Part shown: positions 40,696 to 53,573 of the stretch, piece by piece
Layout of the letters: each line of letters opens with the position of its first letter
How positions within the stretch are numbered: the stretch's first letter is position 1
Assembly: GCA_009103225.1 (NCBI GenBank)
Contig: RHPI01001855.1
Coordinates: 1,308 to 58,044 of the forward strand
Reading direction: 5' to 3'
DNA length: 56,737 nt
From: Chlorokybus atmophyticus
Taxonomy: Eukaryota > Streptophyta > Chlorokybophyceae > Chlorokybales > Chlorokybaceae
Position numbers and translations under genes: made by a program
Notes under the pieces: model-generated
The model's database searches: none
Told to the model about the DNA's origin: nothing
Seen by the model: only the letters and a program-made list of their open reading frames with translations

Positions 40696-42499
40696 GCTGA
40701 CTTCAAGACTTGCATAGTGATATTTGCAAGAAGTGCAGCAGCCATAAAAAGGCAGGCAAGCAGTCAAGGCAACACGTGGTAGCAATGTCTACTGATGATC
40801 AGTTAAAGTGGGTACAAGCATCACGCATTCCTGCTCCAGATGTTGGGTGATAAGATGCAATGAATAAGAGTATGGGCCTGTGTTTGTCATATATACTTGA
40901 TAGATGTTGATTTAATACATTTACGAGAGGTGTTAAAAATGTATAGGGTGTTGTAAAGCTTGAGTTGTTATTGTTTCACATAGTTATGTATATAAATACA
41001 TATACATATTATGTTTACTCTCTACAACGAGTATCATTAATTACGATTACCAACAATTGATGGTGCTTCGTAATCGGAACCGATCGATAAGATTTGTGGA
41101 AGCAATGAGTAATACGTATAGAGTGGTCGCATAATGTCGGTGATATTACAAGTATTGTTATCAGTTGCTATTATTAGGTCATGTACATTTGCTTGTTTGC
41201 TTTACTAACTCTATCCAAGTTGAAGGTAATTATTGTAATGGTTCTCTTCTTTTGGGTGTCGTAATGCCTCAATTATTTCAATTATGGACTGAAACATACT
41301 TAACACTAGGCTGGCAATGGTACTCGTTTGAATACCAAAAATTGTACTTTCAAAGCCACAAGATGGAGGAAAAGTATTACGTCTTGTGCAACACCATATA
41401 CAAAAAGAGGCAAAACATGAAAGCCTACGTTAGAAAATCAGTGCTTGAGGTCATTGGCAACTATTGCAGCACCCTCGGAAATTCAACATCATGCCATCAC
41501 TCAGCACAGCATGATCCAATCTGTAAACGTGAACAGCACATGTTAAACCAAGCATATTGAGGGCAAGTGGCCTTGCAATACCGTTAACGTGTGCTGATAA
41601 CACATGCAAAATATACTTATACGGTCATTCTTTGTTTTAGGCGTAAATAATTGATGATGTTATGGCACATCGTGTAGGCCTGCGCTGTATACCCACAGAC
41701 GCATTGATATTTTTCTTTAATACACTCGAATGCTAATTAGCTTAACAAGCTACACAATATAGAGAATACTCTCTAAAAAAGGTGTGGTTTTGGGAGCTTT
41801 TTATATAATGTAGCATTGTACCAAAATTTTGTTAGATAATTGACGAGACTCCTTGAAGCTTATTAAAACGCCAACACTTATTGCTTGTCAAAAAGCCACA
41901 TTCACGAGTTTGCAAGATTTGCTGCTTTGCACAGCTAGTATAAAAGTTCACAATCGATTTGGGTTCATAATTAGGGGCTGGCTTGCGAGTTTTATCATCG
42001 ACTTCAAGCATTCAATCGCATCCGCCGCAAGGTGTCCACCGATAGTCAACAAGGATGCTTAACTATCTTAAGCGGTATAAACCTAGCTATTTGCGGCTGC
42101 AGATGCTAAATTCGCGAGTCATAAAAGCCGTTGCTCATGTTTTATACCATTGCAAAAGCATTGATGTTTCATTTTATATACGGATAAATATTAACCATGT
42201 GTTGCAAATATAATGCGTGGCAGATGCGTACGCGCAGGTTAGAGTTAAGGTTATGCATGCATCTGATATATATGCGTATGCCAACTTAAACGGCATGTTT
42301 ATTCAAATAATCATATGTGGCTGCTTGCATGAACACGTAACACATACACACGTCATTGTGCGGGTTATAAATCGTAATGTGTGCTACGCACAAATTTTGA
42401 TGGTTTAGATCATTGAAGTAATGATCCTTGATGGTCACGTTCAACGTGACCAACCCTCACAACAAGTTGTTGTGCGGGTTCAACAGGCTGGCAATGTGA
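40696..42499. other. AT-rich DNA without a recognised gene
   Basis: The longest plus-strand frame, 41165-41560 (131 codons), has no recognisable domain. Short stretches around 41310-41390 resemble sequence near 45025-45060, suggesting a dispersed repeat family. Short AT-rich tracts only; no RNA gene seen. Confidence 0.5.
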
Positions 42500-42504
42500 G
42501 CGTC

Positions 42505-43089
42505 TGTTACGACAAGGGTCCGGCCATCTTAGCCATAAAGACCATGGTGGGATTTATGACTATTCTCATTCTTATGTATTACTAACCCTAACCCAGCCTC
42601 CCTGGCTGCCGTAACACACCTCCCCCATTAGAATGTAGCACGTCCTCGGCTACTTCTTATAGGGTTCTTTTTCTTAGCCCTCCGCCCGCGGGCGACCGAG
42701 CCATCTCGACCGGAATCAATTCGGTCATTTCTGCGACCGGCGGGTCAACACCGCGCGGTCGTTCTCGTTCTCGAGAACGTTGTCTGCCGTTCTCTCGAAC
42801 GTTCTTTGCCGTCCCTTTTCGTTCCTTCCGACCTGCGACTTGCCCAAGGCCGCGGGTCCCACCGCGACTTTCCCAAGGTCGCGGTGCACTTTCCTTAGAA
42901 CTTTTGCCAACCGAAAAAAATCGCCGCTCTATCCCCCTTGGGAGTCGAGCCCACGACCTTTAGGTCGTCAGCCCCGATATCAATTGTTACGACAAGGGTC
43001 CGGCCATCTTAGCCATAAAAGACCATGGTGGAATTTGTAACTATTCTCATTATTATGTATTACGCCCAGCCTCCCTGGCTGCCGTAACA
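42505..43089 (-). mobile_element. TRIM-type miniature LTR element
   Basis: 585 bp with direct terminal repeats 42505-42616 and 42985-43089 that start TGTTACG and end CGTAACA. They are flanked by the 5-bp duplication GCGTC (42500-42504 and 43090-43094). On the minus strand GGGGGAGG precedes the left repeat (polypurine tract) and TTGATATCGGGGC follows the right repeat (degenerate initiator-Met primer site), so it is minus-oriented. The internal 370 bp are non-coding. The CGTCCTCGGC word beside its polypurine tract also occurs at that place in the 36778-40690 element, suggesting a shared family. Confidence 0.88.
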
Positions 43090-43094
43090 GCGTC

Positions 43095-45124
43095 AGAGGC
43101 ACATTGATATAACAAACAGGTAGAGCAGCAGCAGGTGGGGCAACCTTTTAATGCTTATTAGCGCATTTGATATGGTCGCCGCTTGATAAAGAAGTTGTTC
43201 TGCCTGCGGACAAAAGAGACGACAGTTAACCACATCCTGCAATTATGATAACAACTATAAGTAAACATTGAGACAAATGTCCAATATCTCCTATAAAGAG
43301 TCTTTTTCAAAATTTACAAGTAAGCATACGCAAGATGAGAAAGCATTTTAATACTTGCCATCAGCATTTATTACCGAACGTGTCACACATGCTTGGAACT
43401 GCTTTAGCAATGGGTAGACTCTCACTTATAGCTCACTAAGTTTGAAACGAGAGCTAGCTTATATTGCATGCCTTGTAGTATTTGCGATTCAACTTGAAAA
43501 TCATGTGAAGTATTATCATTGACAATGGTATAAGCTAGTAGCAAATACACACACAACAGGCAGAAGCTGAACATCTGCTTGGAGGCTAAGAAGGTAAGGC
43601 CTTTACATGATGATGCCACCACTTCGGCAACCTCAACGCACGCACACGTGCAGTGGTGCGACGACAGCAGCGGTGTAATCTTTTGTTTATGCCAATTACA
43701 GGTGAACATGCAGTAATAAGCAAGGGGAGCAAGCAGTCGAGCGCAAAGAGCAACATTAGCCAACGACACCGTGAAATGAAAAGGTGTCCTGGCTCGAAGC
43801 GAACTGCACCCCTACTAGTCACCAGTAGGAGTGCTAGTCACTAATAGGGGACCATTGGTGTGTTTAAGTACTGTATTACAACTGTGATGCAATAACTGCA
43901 ACACAGTTGCTTGTAAGCTTGCAAGGTAACTTAAAGCTACGGCTTTGTCACTTACAAACCTCACCATTCACATGAAGCTGCCTACCTACCTCGCCGCTGC
44001 CAGGTAGCAATCTCCATAACTCCACTGTGGGTGATGATTATTGCTATATAAATTTTCAAAGGCTATTGAGGCTAGATGAGCGTTTTCATATTTCAATGGT
44101 TTGGGTGTGAATGTGCATTGTGCCGACGTATGCTTAGCTCAGCTAAGGCTTGCAAATACATTATAAGCTAGTTTCTGTCATATACACCGCCTAAAGTCTA
44201 CGGCGTGCCACTGCAGTGCACATGCCGCGTAATCTAAGTCGATGTTGTTTTAGCGCCGCGGCGCTATAGGGTTCACTAGTTACAATCGTACGCGTACACT
44301 TACAGGGTCAACACGTGTATTGGAAGACCCCATAAACATGTTAGTGGATAAGTAGGTTAATGGATATGTAACATGGCGCCTTAATACTAGGCTGGCCAGT
44401 AACTGCATTCAGTACTGCTTTTATGCAACTTAGGTAACATGCTACCATAGTTATAAACTTTTAAAAATGAAACCCGCTTTGGAAGGCATCCCTTATAGAC
44501 GTAAATATTCATGGAAAATTACTAGTTTGGCTGATCGGCACACGAGCATGGCATGAGAATTCCAACATGCTTACAAGTATGCAGACTGCGGCTGCGCTAT
44601 GTGCCATAGTGTTGCACATTAAGAAAAAACCCCAAACTTGATGATGTGGGTGCAAGTGAATACAACATGTGTTTGCTAGCATGTATTGATGCTGTTGCAA
44701 GATTGGTAGCCATAATGTGCTTAATATAGCATGAGTTATGTCATGATTATCCATGGAGTCATGCTGTGTTGCAGTGTTGATATGACTTAAGATTCTAGGG
44801 GTGCTACTCCATAAAGCAATAAATTTCAACGTTAAGTTAAGTATCGCGTGTAGGCCTTCCAATTCCGCTTTCAACCATATGTGGCACGATTATGGATTAA
44901 TACCACACACAGTTTGCAACTTAATGGCCAAAGAAGTCCGATTTTTAGTACTTTCGGTAGTACAAGTATTATATGAAGTACGGTAGCCATCATAGTGTAA
45001 ACACCAGAATGCCTGCTGTACTGTTTGAATACTAGAAATTGGACTTTTTTGCCATCAAGTTGCAAACTGTGTAGTACATCTCGTCGTGGCATATATAGTT
45101 GGAAGCATAATTGAAAGGCCCAAA
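43095..45124. other. Non-coding DNA with diverged inverted repeats
   Basis: No convincing gene. The stretch at about 44636-44720 is a diverged inverted copy of about 45260-45370 at the start of the tandem repeat. The stretch at about 44868-44930 is a diverged inverted copy of about 45045-45105, which looks like a small fold-back or MITE-like element. An imperfect palindrome of CTAGTCAC words lies at about 43808-43850. Confidence 0.5.
44868..45105. repeat. Diverged fold-back (MITE-like) element
   Basis: Outer arms (about 44868-44930 and 45045-45105) match in inverted orientation. Shared landmarks are ACACAGTTTGCAACTT and GGCA, with many substitutions. No target duplication was identified, so the element boundaries are approximate. 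Confidence 0.5.
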
Positions 45125-45171
45125 CTAGATTATTGAGCTACAGTGTACTACACTGTAGCTCAATAATCTAG
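45125..45171. repeat. Perfect 23-bp inverted duplication, 1-bp loop, at the tandem-repeat edge
   Basis: Arms 45125-45147 and 45149-45171 around a single C. The right arm is the first sequence of the 4152-bp repeat. The left arm lies outside it and is missing before copies 2 and 3. Confidence 0.92.
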
Positions 45172-46039
45172 TAGCACTCTTGAGTTTTTACAGGCACATT
45201 AAAACCGCAGCAAAGCATGACGCAGTAGGTAATTGTGAAATAACACATGATGTATCAAGCATATTCTAGCTACCAACTTTGCAACAGCATCGATACATGC
45301 TAGCAAACACATTGTATACTCATTAGCGCACACATTATCAAGTTTGAGATGTTGATTACATGATAACATCATAGCACATTGCGCAGCCGCAGGCGGCATA
45401 CTTATACGCATGTTTAGAGTTTTAACGCAATGCTAACGTGCCAATCAACTTAACGACTATTTTTTTCATGAATGCTTACGTCATAAGGAATGCCTTCTCA
45501 AGAGGGCGTGATTTTTTGAGGTCTACATCAAATGTAGCATGTTACCCACGTTGTATTGAACAATACGGAATACAGTACAAGTACCGGCTAGCCTAGTGTT
45601 AACCACTAGCTCTGGCAACGACTTTTGCTGCGAGAGGGGAAGCCACATGTTTTAATATATGCCCAAATCTTATATAGTATGATGAATATTGTTGAATATT
45701 ATTCCATGTACTTAATAGGTTTACACTGCTTCTAGAATATGCGCTAATGGCGCTGCAAATTCAACAACAAACGGAATTGGTCACTCAAGCATTGATTAAG
45801 ACTTCCATCAACTTTGCAATGGTCATTATAAGTTTTGCCTCATTTTCGTATTAGGAACAATTGTGCCAACATTCTATCACATGCTGTCAACTGTAACACT
45901 AACGCAATGACATGTAGGCTACGGCAGCAAAAATCGCTGCTATAGGGAGAGTCACACGCATCATACATGCCCCATGTTATATATGTTCAACATTAAATGA
46001 TTAGTCATCATCTTATACTAAGTCAATATAACAAGCGGA

Positions 46040-46740
46040 CGTGCACGTGTGCATACTGCGACCCTCATACACACGCATGCACACATATGCGCGGACAAGG
46101 ACACACGGACCAGCTCACATGGACAAGCACATATGCGTGGACCAGCACGCACAGACCAGCTCGCATGGACCAGCACTCTATGCGAGGGCATGCTCGCATA
46201 GACCATCTGGCATGGACAGGCCTTGTGTAGCACACATGCGGACGTGCAAGCGCATACTTCAACCATGATACATACGCATGCACACATATGTGCTGACCAG
46301 CACACACGGACCAGCTCGCATGGACCAGCTCGCATGGACCAGTACACATGCGCGGACACGCATGCGCACATATGCGCAAAACGGCACGCACGGATCAGCT
46401 CGCATGGACAAGCACATATGCGCGGACTAGCTCGCATAGACAAGAACACATGCTCGGGCACGCTCGCATGGTCAATCTCCCTTGGACAAGTACACGTGCG
46501 GACCAGCACACGCACATACGCTAACCATTATACACACGCACACAAATACACACGCATGTGGACTATCGGAGACACACGCACACAAACATGCAAGGTCCAA
46601 CACGCACGCGCACCCATGCGGACAAGCATACAGACAGGCACATGTACACGCACAGATCATGAGCAACACACACATACGCATGCACGAACCAGCTTGCATG
46701 GACAGGCACGCACGTGTACAGACTCAAACGCTCAACTTAC
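46040..46740. repeat. Degenerate minisatellite (copy 1)
   Basis: Repeats of words such as GGACCAGCTCGCATGG and CACACATATGCGCGG, with units of roughly 20-45 bp. They produce artificial Thr/His-rich or Cys/Ala-rich translations in all frames. The same tract recurs at about 50192-50892. Confidence 0.8.
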
Positions 46741-47675
46741 CCACGTGGCACTTCTTTTTGCTTGGGATGTCATTTGCTTAAAACGCTGCAGCAATATAGG
46801 CGTACTGCGTTGTGTATGAGGTGGGTGTTGTGAGGCGCTTGTCGCCCATTAAGCCGTGTGGTAAAAACCTTCTATACCTTCCGACTCGAATTATAACGTC
46901 AGGTGGCGGCTCTTTGCGAATATACTCAACTGGTCAAACAGCATGAGGGCGGTCGCTCCAATAGCGCACACCTGTTGTATCACACATTGCATTACACAAT
47001 GCGATACAAGTACCATCGATGTGATGGGAGTTATGATTACATAGTGAATAATAATACACAAATTGACCTCCACATCTTCTTAACGCAAGGCCCAGTGTAT
47101 GCTGTGTTGGCATGCGGGTTGGTTTTGCCTGCATGTGACACGACAAGCAGAACATGGGCACCTTCAATTTCACTCCCAACTTCCTCGATGGTAAATGTAG
47201 CCAAGTCAGCAAGGCCTGCCATAAATGTGGTTGATGTGATGACGATGCAATTGCATAACACTACTGCCAGCATGGCATTTATACGCACAAGTGGAACACA
47301 ACAGTTGCACAAGGACGCACCCGCCATGCGCGTGTCATTGGATCTACGCATAGCTTGACGCGACCAGAGATAATCATGCCGCACTTGCGTGTCAGCACGT
47401 GTGTCTATTTCAAACAACCATTGTGACACATGCTTATGTTGATTTGGACATATGGTTGGCCATTGTACAACGGGACATGTCCCGGCCTGTTTGTCAATGC
47501 AATCTACATTCCTGGCGAGCACACACCTGTCTTAACAAGGCAGTCAATGCAGTGCATGATGCTGCACTTGGTTGACAATGTCAGTTGTCACTTACTTGGT
47601 TTGCTGCTGTCGCCATGACCATTTGCATATCTTCTCCACAATAGGAAGCTTGTACAAGAAGGTGCCTGAGGCAAA

Positions 47676-47969
47676 TCAACTGTGCTTGAGGGTGACAAAC
47701 CAAACATATGAGCATTGAACCTCTCGTTGATAGGCACTTGCCATGCCTTTGCCTTGCCACATATACGCTTTGAAGGTATTGTTTAACGAATATTCATTTG
47801 ATGTGTTTTTGTTGCGCAACACAACCGCAATAACCCATCTCACCGTCACTTTGCACAGCTCAACCACAATGTAGTCCCGACCATTGCTATGGCCAGCCAA
47901 GACTCGACAAAAAGCCTTATAGCGGTTGTAGCCGCTGGCATACTGGTTGAGTGTCGAAGTGCGATACAA
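47676..47969 (-). pseudogene. Possible tyrosine-recombinase N-terminal fragment (copy 1)
   Basis: 97 codons beginning near YRTSTLNQYASGYNRYKAFC, which resembles the SAM-like core-binding domain of tyrosine recombinases (Crypton or integrase type). A later stretch (SLNNTFKAYMWQGKGM) fits the second half of such a domain. No catalytic R..H..R..Y domain was found next to it, so it is a fragment or a false resemblance. An identical copy lies at 51828-52121. Confidence 0.3.
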
Positions 47970-49303
47970 TCCTTAAAAGAGCTGTGTGACATGAGTTGTC
48001 ATTACACCACAATCGGTTACTTTGCACATTGCTATATGCAGGCGACAGTACTTATTCATCCATCCCCTACTTATACGCACCTCAACCCTGTCCGACAAGT
48101 CTTGTTGAGTGACATTCGACTTTCCCGTCTCGTCCACAACTGGCTCATGAGACAAACCTGCTTTTGCGAATACCCTCTCTTGCTCCGTATCGTAACTTTC
48201 AAAGGGTGGTTGATCACCGCTTGCTCCATCATTGTTATCTCCTACGCTTCAACAAGCATGTGAACTCACGTAGTTATGCAGGTTGCTGTTGTTGTCCATC
48301 CGTTTTTTGCAAAAGAACAGCATCTACTCACCTGCCCTAGACATTTAACGGTTTCGCGGCATTCTTAGTGGCCAGACATCTGAGTTACTCTGTCACATGT
48401 GTTGGTTGGTTGCCTGGTTGCACACCGTGATTGTTGCTGCCATTGGCTGCGCGTTTATGCAAGGAATATCATCGGAGACTTTGCTTCGCAATCATTTGTA
48501 TGTGGATGTGTACAGCATGAGTGAACACTGCTTGCTTTTGCAGGGCTGAGTGTACCACCCGTTGTGTAGCCAAAAATTTATTGGCGGCACACATATCGCA
48601 CTGCAAGCGATGCATGCAGTGCTCTCCACAGCAGAACAAGCCAAGCAATAGCAGATTGCCACAACCAATCACACACTTTGTGCTTTGGTTTGCACATGTT
48701 ACAAGAGCTCTGTGCATGACTCTGTTTTTATGGGACCGGGATGCGTGTCACAAACGAAGTGCGATATGCATGTGTCGGTACAATAAACTGCACACTGCAG
48801 CAGGTCGCAAACCTGTTGCAACGTGCAGTTTCTTGTAACGATACCGCATGGCGCGCTTCTCACCTGCAGCTGGTGCAGAGGCTTGGTTGTTGCCCAGGCG
48901 CCACGGCTAATTATTTGTTGCACTCTCTCTCATGCGTTCTTCTCCGTGAGTAAAGACTCAACCTGTTGATCATCTGATCTATCAGCTTACGCTGTGCAAG
49001 GCAGCCAGCAATGTACTTGACAGTAATCAATTTGGGGTGTGCAGTAGCAAGTACATCAGATGAAGCAGTTGGTTAGTGACACACACCTCCTGATCAGCAT
49101 TGCGGAGCTTACATCTGCTCTAATCAAGGGCCGCCTGTTGCCAAGGACAATGAAGATCGTTCGCACGTACGCGATGCACAGCTTTATGCACGCGCATGCG
49201 TGCATAAAGCACACAATTCCTAGCAACTTGCGTGTGCCTACTTGCAAGCAATACCCTCACACACAAGCAGACATGCACATGCAAGCACATACACGTGTAC
49301 TCC

Positions 49304-52300
49304 ACTGTAGCTCAATAATCTAGTAGCACTCTTAGGTTTTTACAGGCACATCAAAACCGCAGCAAAGCATGACGCAGTAGGTAATTGTGAAATAACACAT
49401 GATGTATCAAGCATATTCTAGCTACCAACTTTGCAACAGCATCGATACATGCTAGCAAACACATTGTATACTCATTAGCGCACACATTATCAAGTTTGAG
49501 ATGTTGATTACATGATAACATCATAGCACATTGCGCAGCCGCAGGCGGCATACTTATACGCATGTTTAGAGTTTTAACGCAATGCTAACGTGCCAATCAA
49601 CTTAACGACTATTTTTTTCATGAATGCTTACGTCATAAGGAATGCCTTCTCAAGAGGGCGTGATTTTTTGAGGTCTACATCAAATGTAGCATGTTACCCA
49701 CGTTGTATTGAACAATACGGAATACAGTACAAGTACCGGCTAGCCTAGTGTTAACCACTAGCTCTGGCAACGACTTTTGCTGCGAGAGGGGAAGCCACAT
49801 GTTTTAATATATGCCCAAATCTTATATAGTATGATGAATATTGTTGAATATTATTCCATGTACTTAATAGGTTTACACTGCTTCTAGAATATGCGCTAAT
49901 GGCGCTGCAAATTCAACAACAAACGGAATTGGTCACTCAAGCATTGATTAAGACTTCCATCAACTTTGCAATGGTCATTATAAGTTTTGCCTCATTTTCG
50001 TATTAGGAACAATTGTGCCAACATTCTATCACATGCTGTCAACTGTAACACTAACGCAATGACATGTAGGCTACGGCAGCAAAAATCGCTGCTATAGGGA
50101 GAGTCACACGCATCATACATGCCCCATGTTATATATGTTCAACATTAAATGATTAGTCATCATCTTATACTAAGTCAATATAACAAGCGGACGTGCACGT
50201 GTGCATACTGCGACCCTCATACACACGCATGCACACATATGCGCGGACAAGGACACACGGACCAGCTCACATGGACAAGCACATATGCGTGGACCAGCAC
50301 GCACAGACCAGCTCGCATGGACCAGCACTCTATGCGAGGGCATGCTCGCATAGACCATCTGGCATGGACAGGCCTTGTGTAGCACACATGCGGACGTGCA
50401 AGCGCATACTTCAACCATGATACATACGCATGCACACATATGTGCTGACCAGCACACACGGACCAGCTCGCATGGACCAGCTCGCATGGACCAGTACACA
50501 TGCGCGGACACGCATGCGCACATATGCGCAAAACGGCACGCACGGATCAGCTCGCATGGACAAGCACATATGCGCGGACTAGCTCGCATAGACAAGAACA
50601 CATGCTCGGGCACGCTCGCATGGTCAATCTCCCTTGGACAAGTACACGTGCGGACCAGCACACGCACATACGCTAACCATTATACACACGCACACAAATA
50701 CACACGCATGTGGACTATCGGAGACACACGCACACAAACATGCAAGGTCCAACACGCACGCGCACCCATGCGGACAAGCATACAGACAGGCACATGTACA
50801 CGCACAGATCATGAGCAACACACACATACGCATGCACGAACCAGCTTGCATGGACAGGCACGCACGTGTACAGACTCAAACGCTCAACTTACCCACGTGG
50901 CACTTCTTTTTGCTTGGGATGTCATTTGCTTAAAACGCTGCAGCAATATAGGCGTACTGCGTTGTGTATGAGGTGGGTGTCGTGAGGCGCTTGTCGCCCA
51001 TTAAGCCGTGTGGTAAAAACCTTCTATACCTTCCGACTCGAATTATAACGTCAGGTGGCGGCTCTTTGCGAATATACTCAACTGGTCAAACAGCATGAGG
51101 GCGGTCGCTCCAATAGCGCACACCTGTTGTATCACACATTGCATTACACAATGCGATACAAGTACCATCGATGTGATGGGAGTTATGATTACATAGTGAA
51201 TAATAATACACAAATTGACCTCCACATCTTCTTAACGCAAGGCCCAGTGTATGCTGTGTTGGCATGCGGGTTGGTTTTGCCTGCATGTGACACGACAAGC
51301 AGAACATGGGCACCTTCAATTTCACTCCCAACTTCCTCGATGGTAAATGTAGCCAAGTCAGCAAGGCCTGCCATAAATGTGGTTGATGTGATGACGATGC
51401 AATTGCATAACACTACTGCCAGCATGGCATTTATACGCACAAGTGGAACACAACAGTTGCACAAGGACGCACCCGCCATGCGCGTGTCATTGGATCTACG
51501 CATAGCTTGACGCGACCAGAGATAATCATGCCGCACTTGCGTGTCAGCACGTGTGTCTATTTCAAACAACCATTGTGACACATGCTTATGTTGATTTGGA
51601 CATATGGTTGGCCATTGTACAACGGGACATGTCCCGGCCTGTTTGTCAATGCAATCTACATTCCTGGCGAGCACACACCTGTCTTAACAAGGCAGTCAAT
51701 GCAGTGCATGATGCTGCACTTGGTTGACAATGTCAGTTGTCACTTACTTGGTTTGCTGCTGTCGCCATGACCATTTGCATATCTTCTCCACAATAGGAAG
51801 CTTGTACAAGAAGGTGCCTGAGGCAAATCAACTGTGCTTGAGGGTGACAAACCAAACATATGAGCATTGAACCTCTCGTTGATAGGCACTTGCCATGCCT
51901 TTGCCTTGCCACATATACGCTTTGAAGGTATTGTTTAACGAATATTCATTTGATGTGTTTTTGTTGCGCAACACAACCGCAATAACCCATCTCACCGTCA
52001 CTTTGCACAGCTCAACCACAATGTAGTCCCGACCATTGCTATGGCCAGCCAAGACTCGACAAAAAGCCTTATAGCGGTTGTAGCCGCTGGCATACTGGTT
52101 GAGTGTCGAAGTGCGATACAATCCTTAAAAGAGCTGTGTGACATGAGTTGTCATTACACCACAATCGGTTACTTTGCACATTGCTATATGCAGGCGACAG
52201 TACTTATTCATCCATCCCCTACTTATACGCACCTCAACCCTGTCCGACAAGTCTTGTTGAGTGACATTCGACTTTCCCGTCTCGTCCACAACTGGCTCAT

Positions 52301-53455
52301 GAGACAAACCTGCTTTTGCGAATACCCTCTCTTGCTCCGTATCGTAACTTTCAAAGGGTGGTTGATCACCGCTTGCTCCATCATTGTTATCTCCTACGCT
52401 TCAACAAGCATGTGAACTCACGTAGTTATGCAGGTTGCTGTTGTTGTCCATCCGTTTTTTGCAAAAGAACAGCATCTACTCACCTGCCCTAGACATTTAA
52501 CGGTTTCGCGGCATTCTTAGTGGCCAGACATCTGAGTTACTCTGTCACATGTGTTGGTTGGTTGCCTGGTTGCACACCGTGATTGTTGCTGCCATTGGCT
52601 GCGCGTTTATGCAAGGAATATCATCGGAGACTTTGCTTCGCAATCATTTGTATGTGGATGTGTACAGCATGAGTGAACACTGCTTGCTTTTGCAGGGCTG
52701 AGTGTACCACCCGTTGTGTAGCCAAAAATTTATTGGCGGCACACATATCGCACTGCAAGCGATGCATGCAGTGCTCTCCACAGCAGAACAAGCCAAGCAA
52801 TAGCAGATTGCCACAACCAATCACACACTTTGTGCTTTGGTTTGCACATGTTACAAGAGCTCTGTGCATGACTCTGTTTTTATGGGACCGGGATGCGTGT
52901 CACAAACGAAGTGCGATATGCATGTGTCGGTACAATAAACTGCACACTGCAGCAGGTCGCAAACCTGTTGCAACGTGCAGTTTCTTGTAACGATACCGCA
53001 TGGCGCGCTTCTCACCTGCAGCTGGTGCAGAGGCTTGGTTGTTGCCCAGGCGCCACGGCTAATTATTTGTTGCACTCTCTCTCATGCGTTCTTCTCCGTG
53101 AGTAAAGACTCAACCTGTTGATCATCTGATCTATCAGCTTACGCTGTGCAAGGCAGCCAGCAATGTACTTGACAGTAATCAATTTGGGGTGTGCAGTAGC
53201 AAGTACATCAGATGAAGCAGTTGGTTAGTGACACACACCTCCTGATCAGCATTGCGGAGCTTACATCTGCTCTAATCAAGGGCCGCCTGTTGCCAAGGAC
53301 AATGAAGATCGTTCGCACGTACGCGATGCACAGCTTTATGCACGCGCATGCGTGCATAAAGCACACAATTCCTAGCAACTTGCGTGTGCCTACTTGCAAG
53401 CAATACCCTCACACACAAGCAGACATGCACATGCAAGCACATACACGTGTACTCC
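49304..53455. repeat. 4152-bp tandem repeat, copy 2
   Basis: Direct repeat of copy 1 with near identity, indicating a very recent duplication or ongoing homogenisation. It includes the second minisatellite block (about 50192-50892) and the second recombinase-like fragment (51828-52121). Confidence 0.95.
51828..52121 (-). pseudogene. Possible tyrosine-recombinase N-terminal fragment (copy 2)
   Basis: Identical translation to 47676-47969, at the 4152-bp offset. The same caveats apply. Confidence 0.3.
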
Positions 53456-53573
53456 ACTGTAGCTCAATAATCTAGTAGCACTCTTAGGTTTTTACAGGCA
53501 CATCAAAACCGCATCAAAGCATGACGCAGCAGGTAATTGTGAAATAACACATGATGTATCAAGCATATTCTAG
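53456..53573. repeat. 4152-bp tandem repeat, truncated copy 3
   Basis: The first 118 bp of the unit, up to CATATTCTAGC, then unrelated sequence. The break therefore marks the end of the tandem array. Confidence 0.9.

Larger units (their letters stand above)
45152..49303. repeat. 4152-bp tandem repeat, copy 1
   Basis: Everything from about 45152 recurs at an exact offset of 4152 bp. All open frames in the two copies are the same. I noticed only a few substitutions, for example T/C at 46831 against 50983 and several in the first 60 bp. The content is a CA-rich minisatellite (about 46040-46740), a weak recombinase-like fragment (47676-47969) and otherwise AT-rich non-coding DNA. Confidence 0.95.

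Noticed and set aside
42780-43040. Protein-coding frame or tRNA gene inside the TRIM element
   Set aside because: The stretch at about 42925-42980 has a T-arm-like GGGCTCGACTCCC and a small hairpin on the minus strand, but no complete cloverleaf. It is more likely a primer-site-adjacent or SINE-like relic.
46040-46740. CRISPR-like array
   Set aside because: Units vary in length and sequence with no constant repeat and unique spacers, and the host is a eukaryote.
46018-46819. 165- and 198-codon frames in the minisatellite (also at 50170-50971)
   Set aside because: All frames on both strands are open because the repeat unit lacks stops. The Thr/His- and Cys/Ala-rich translations are not proteins.
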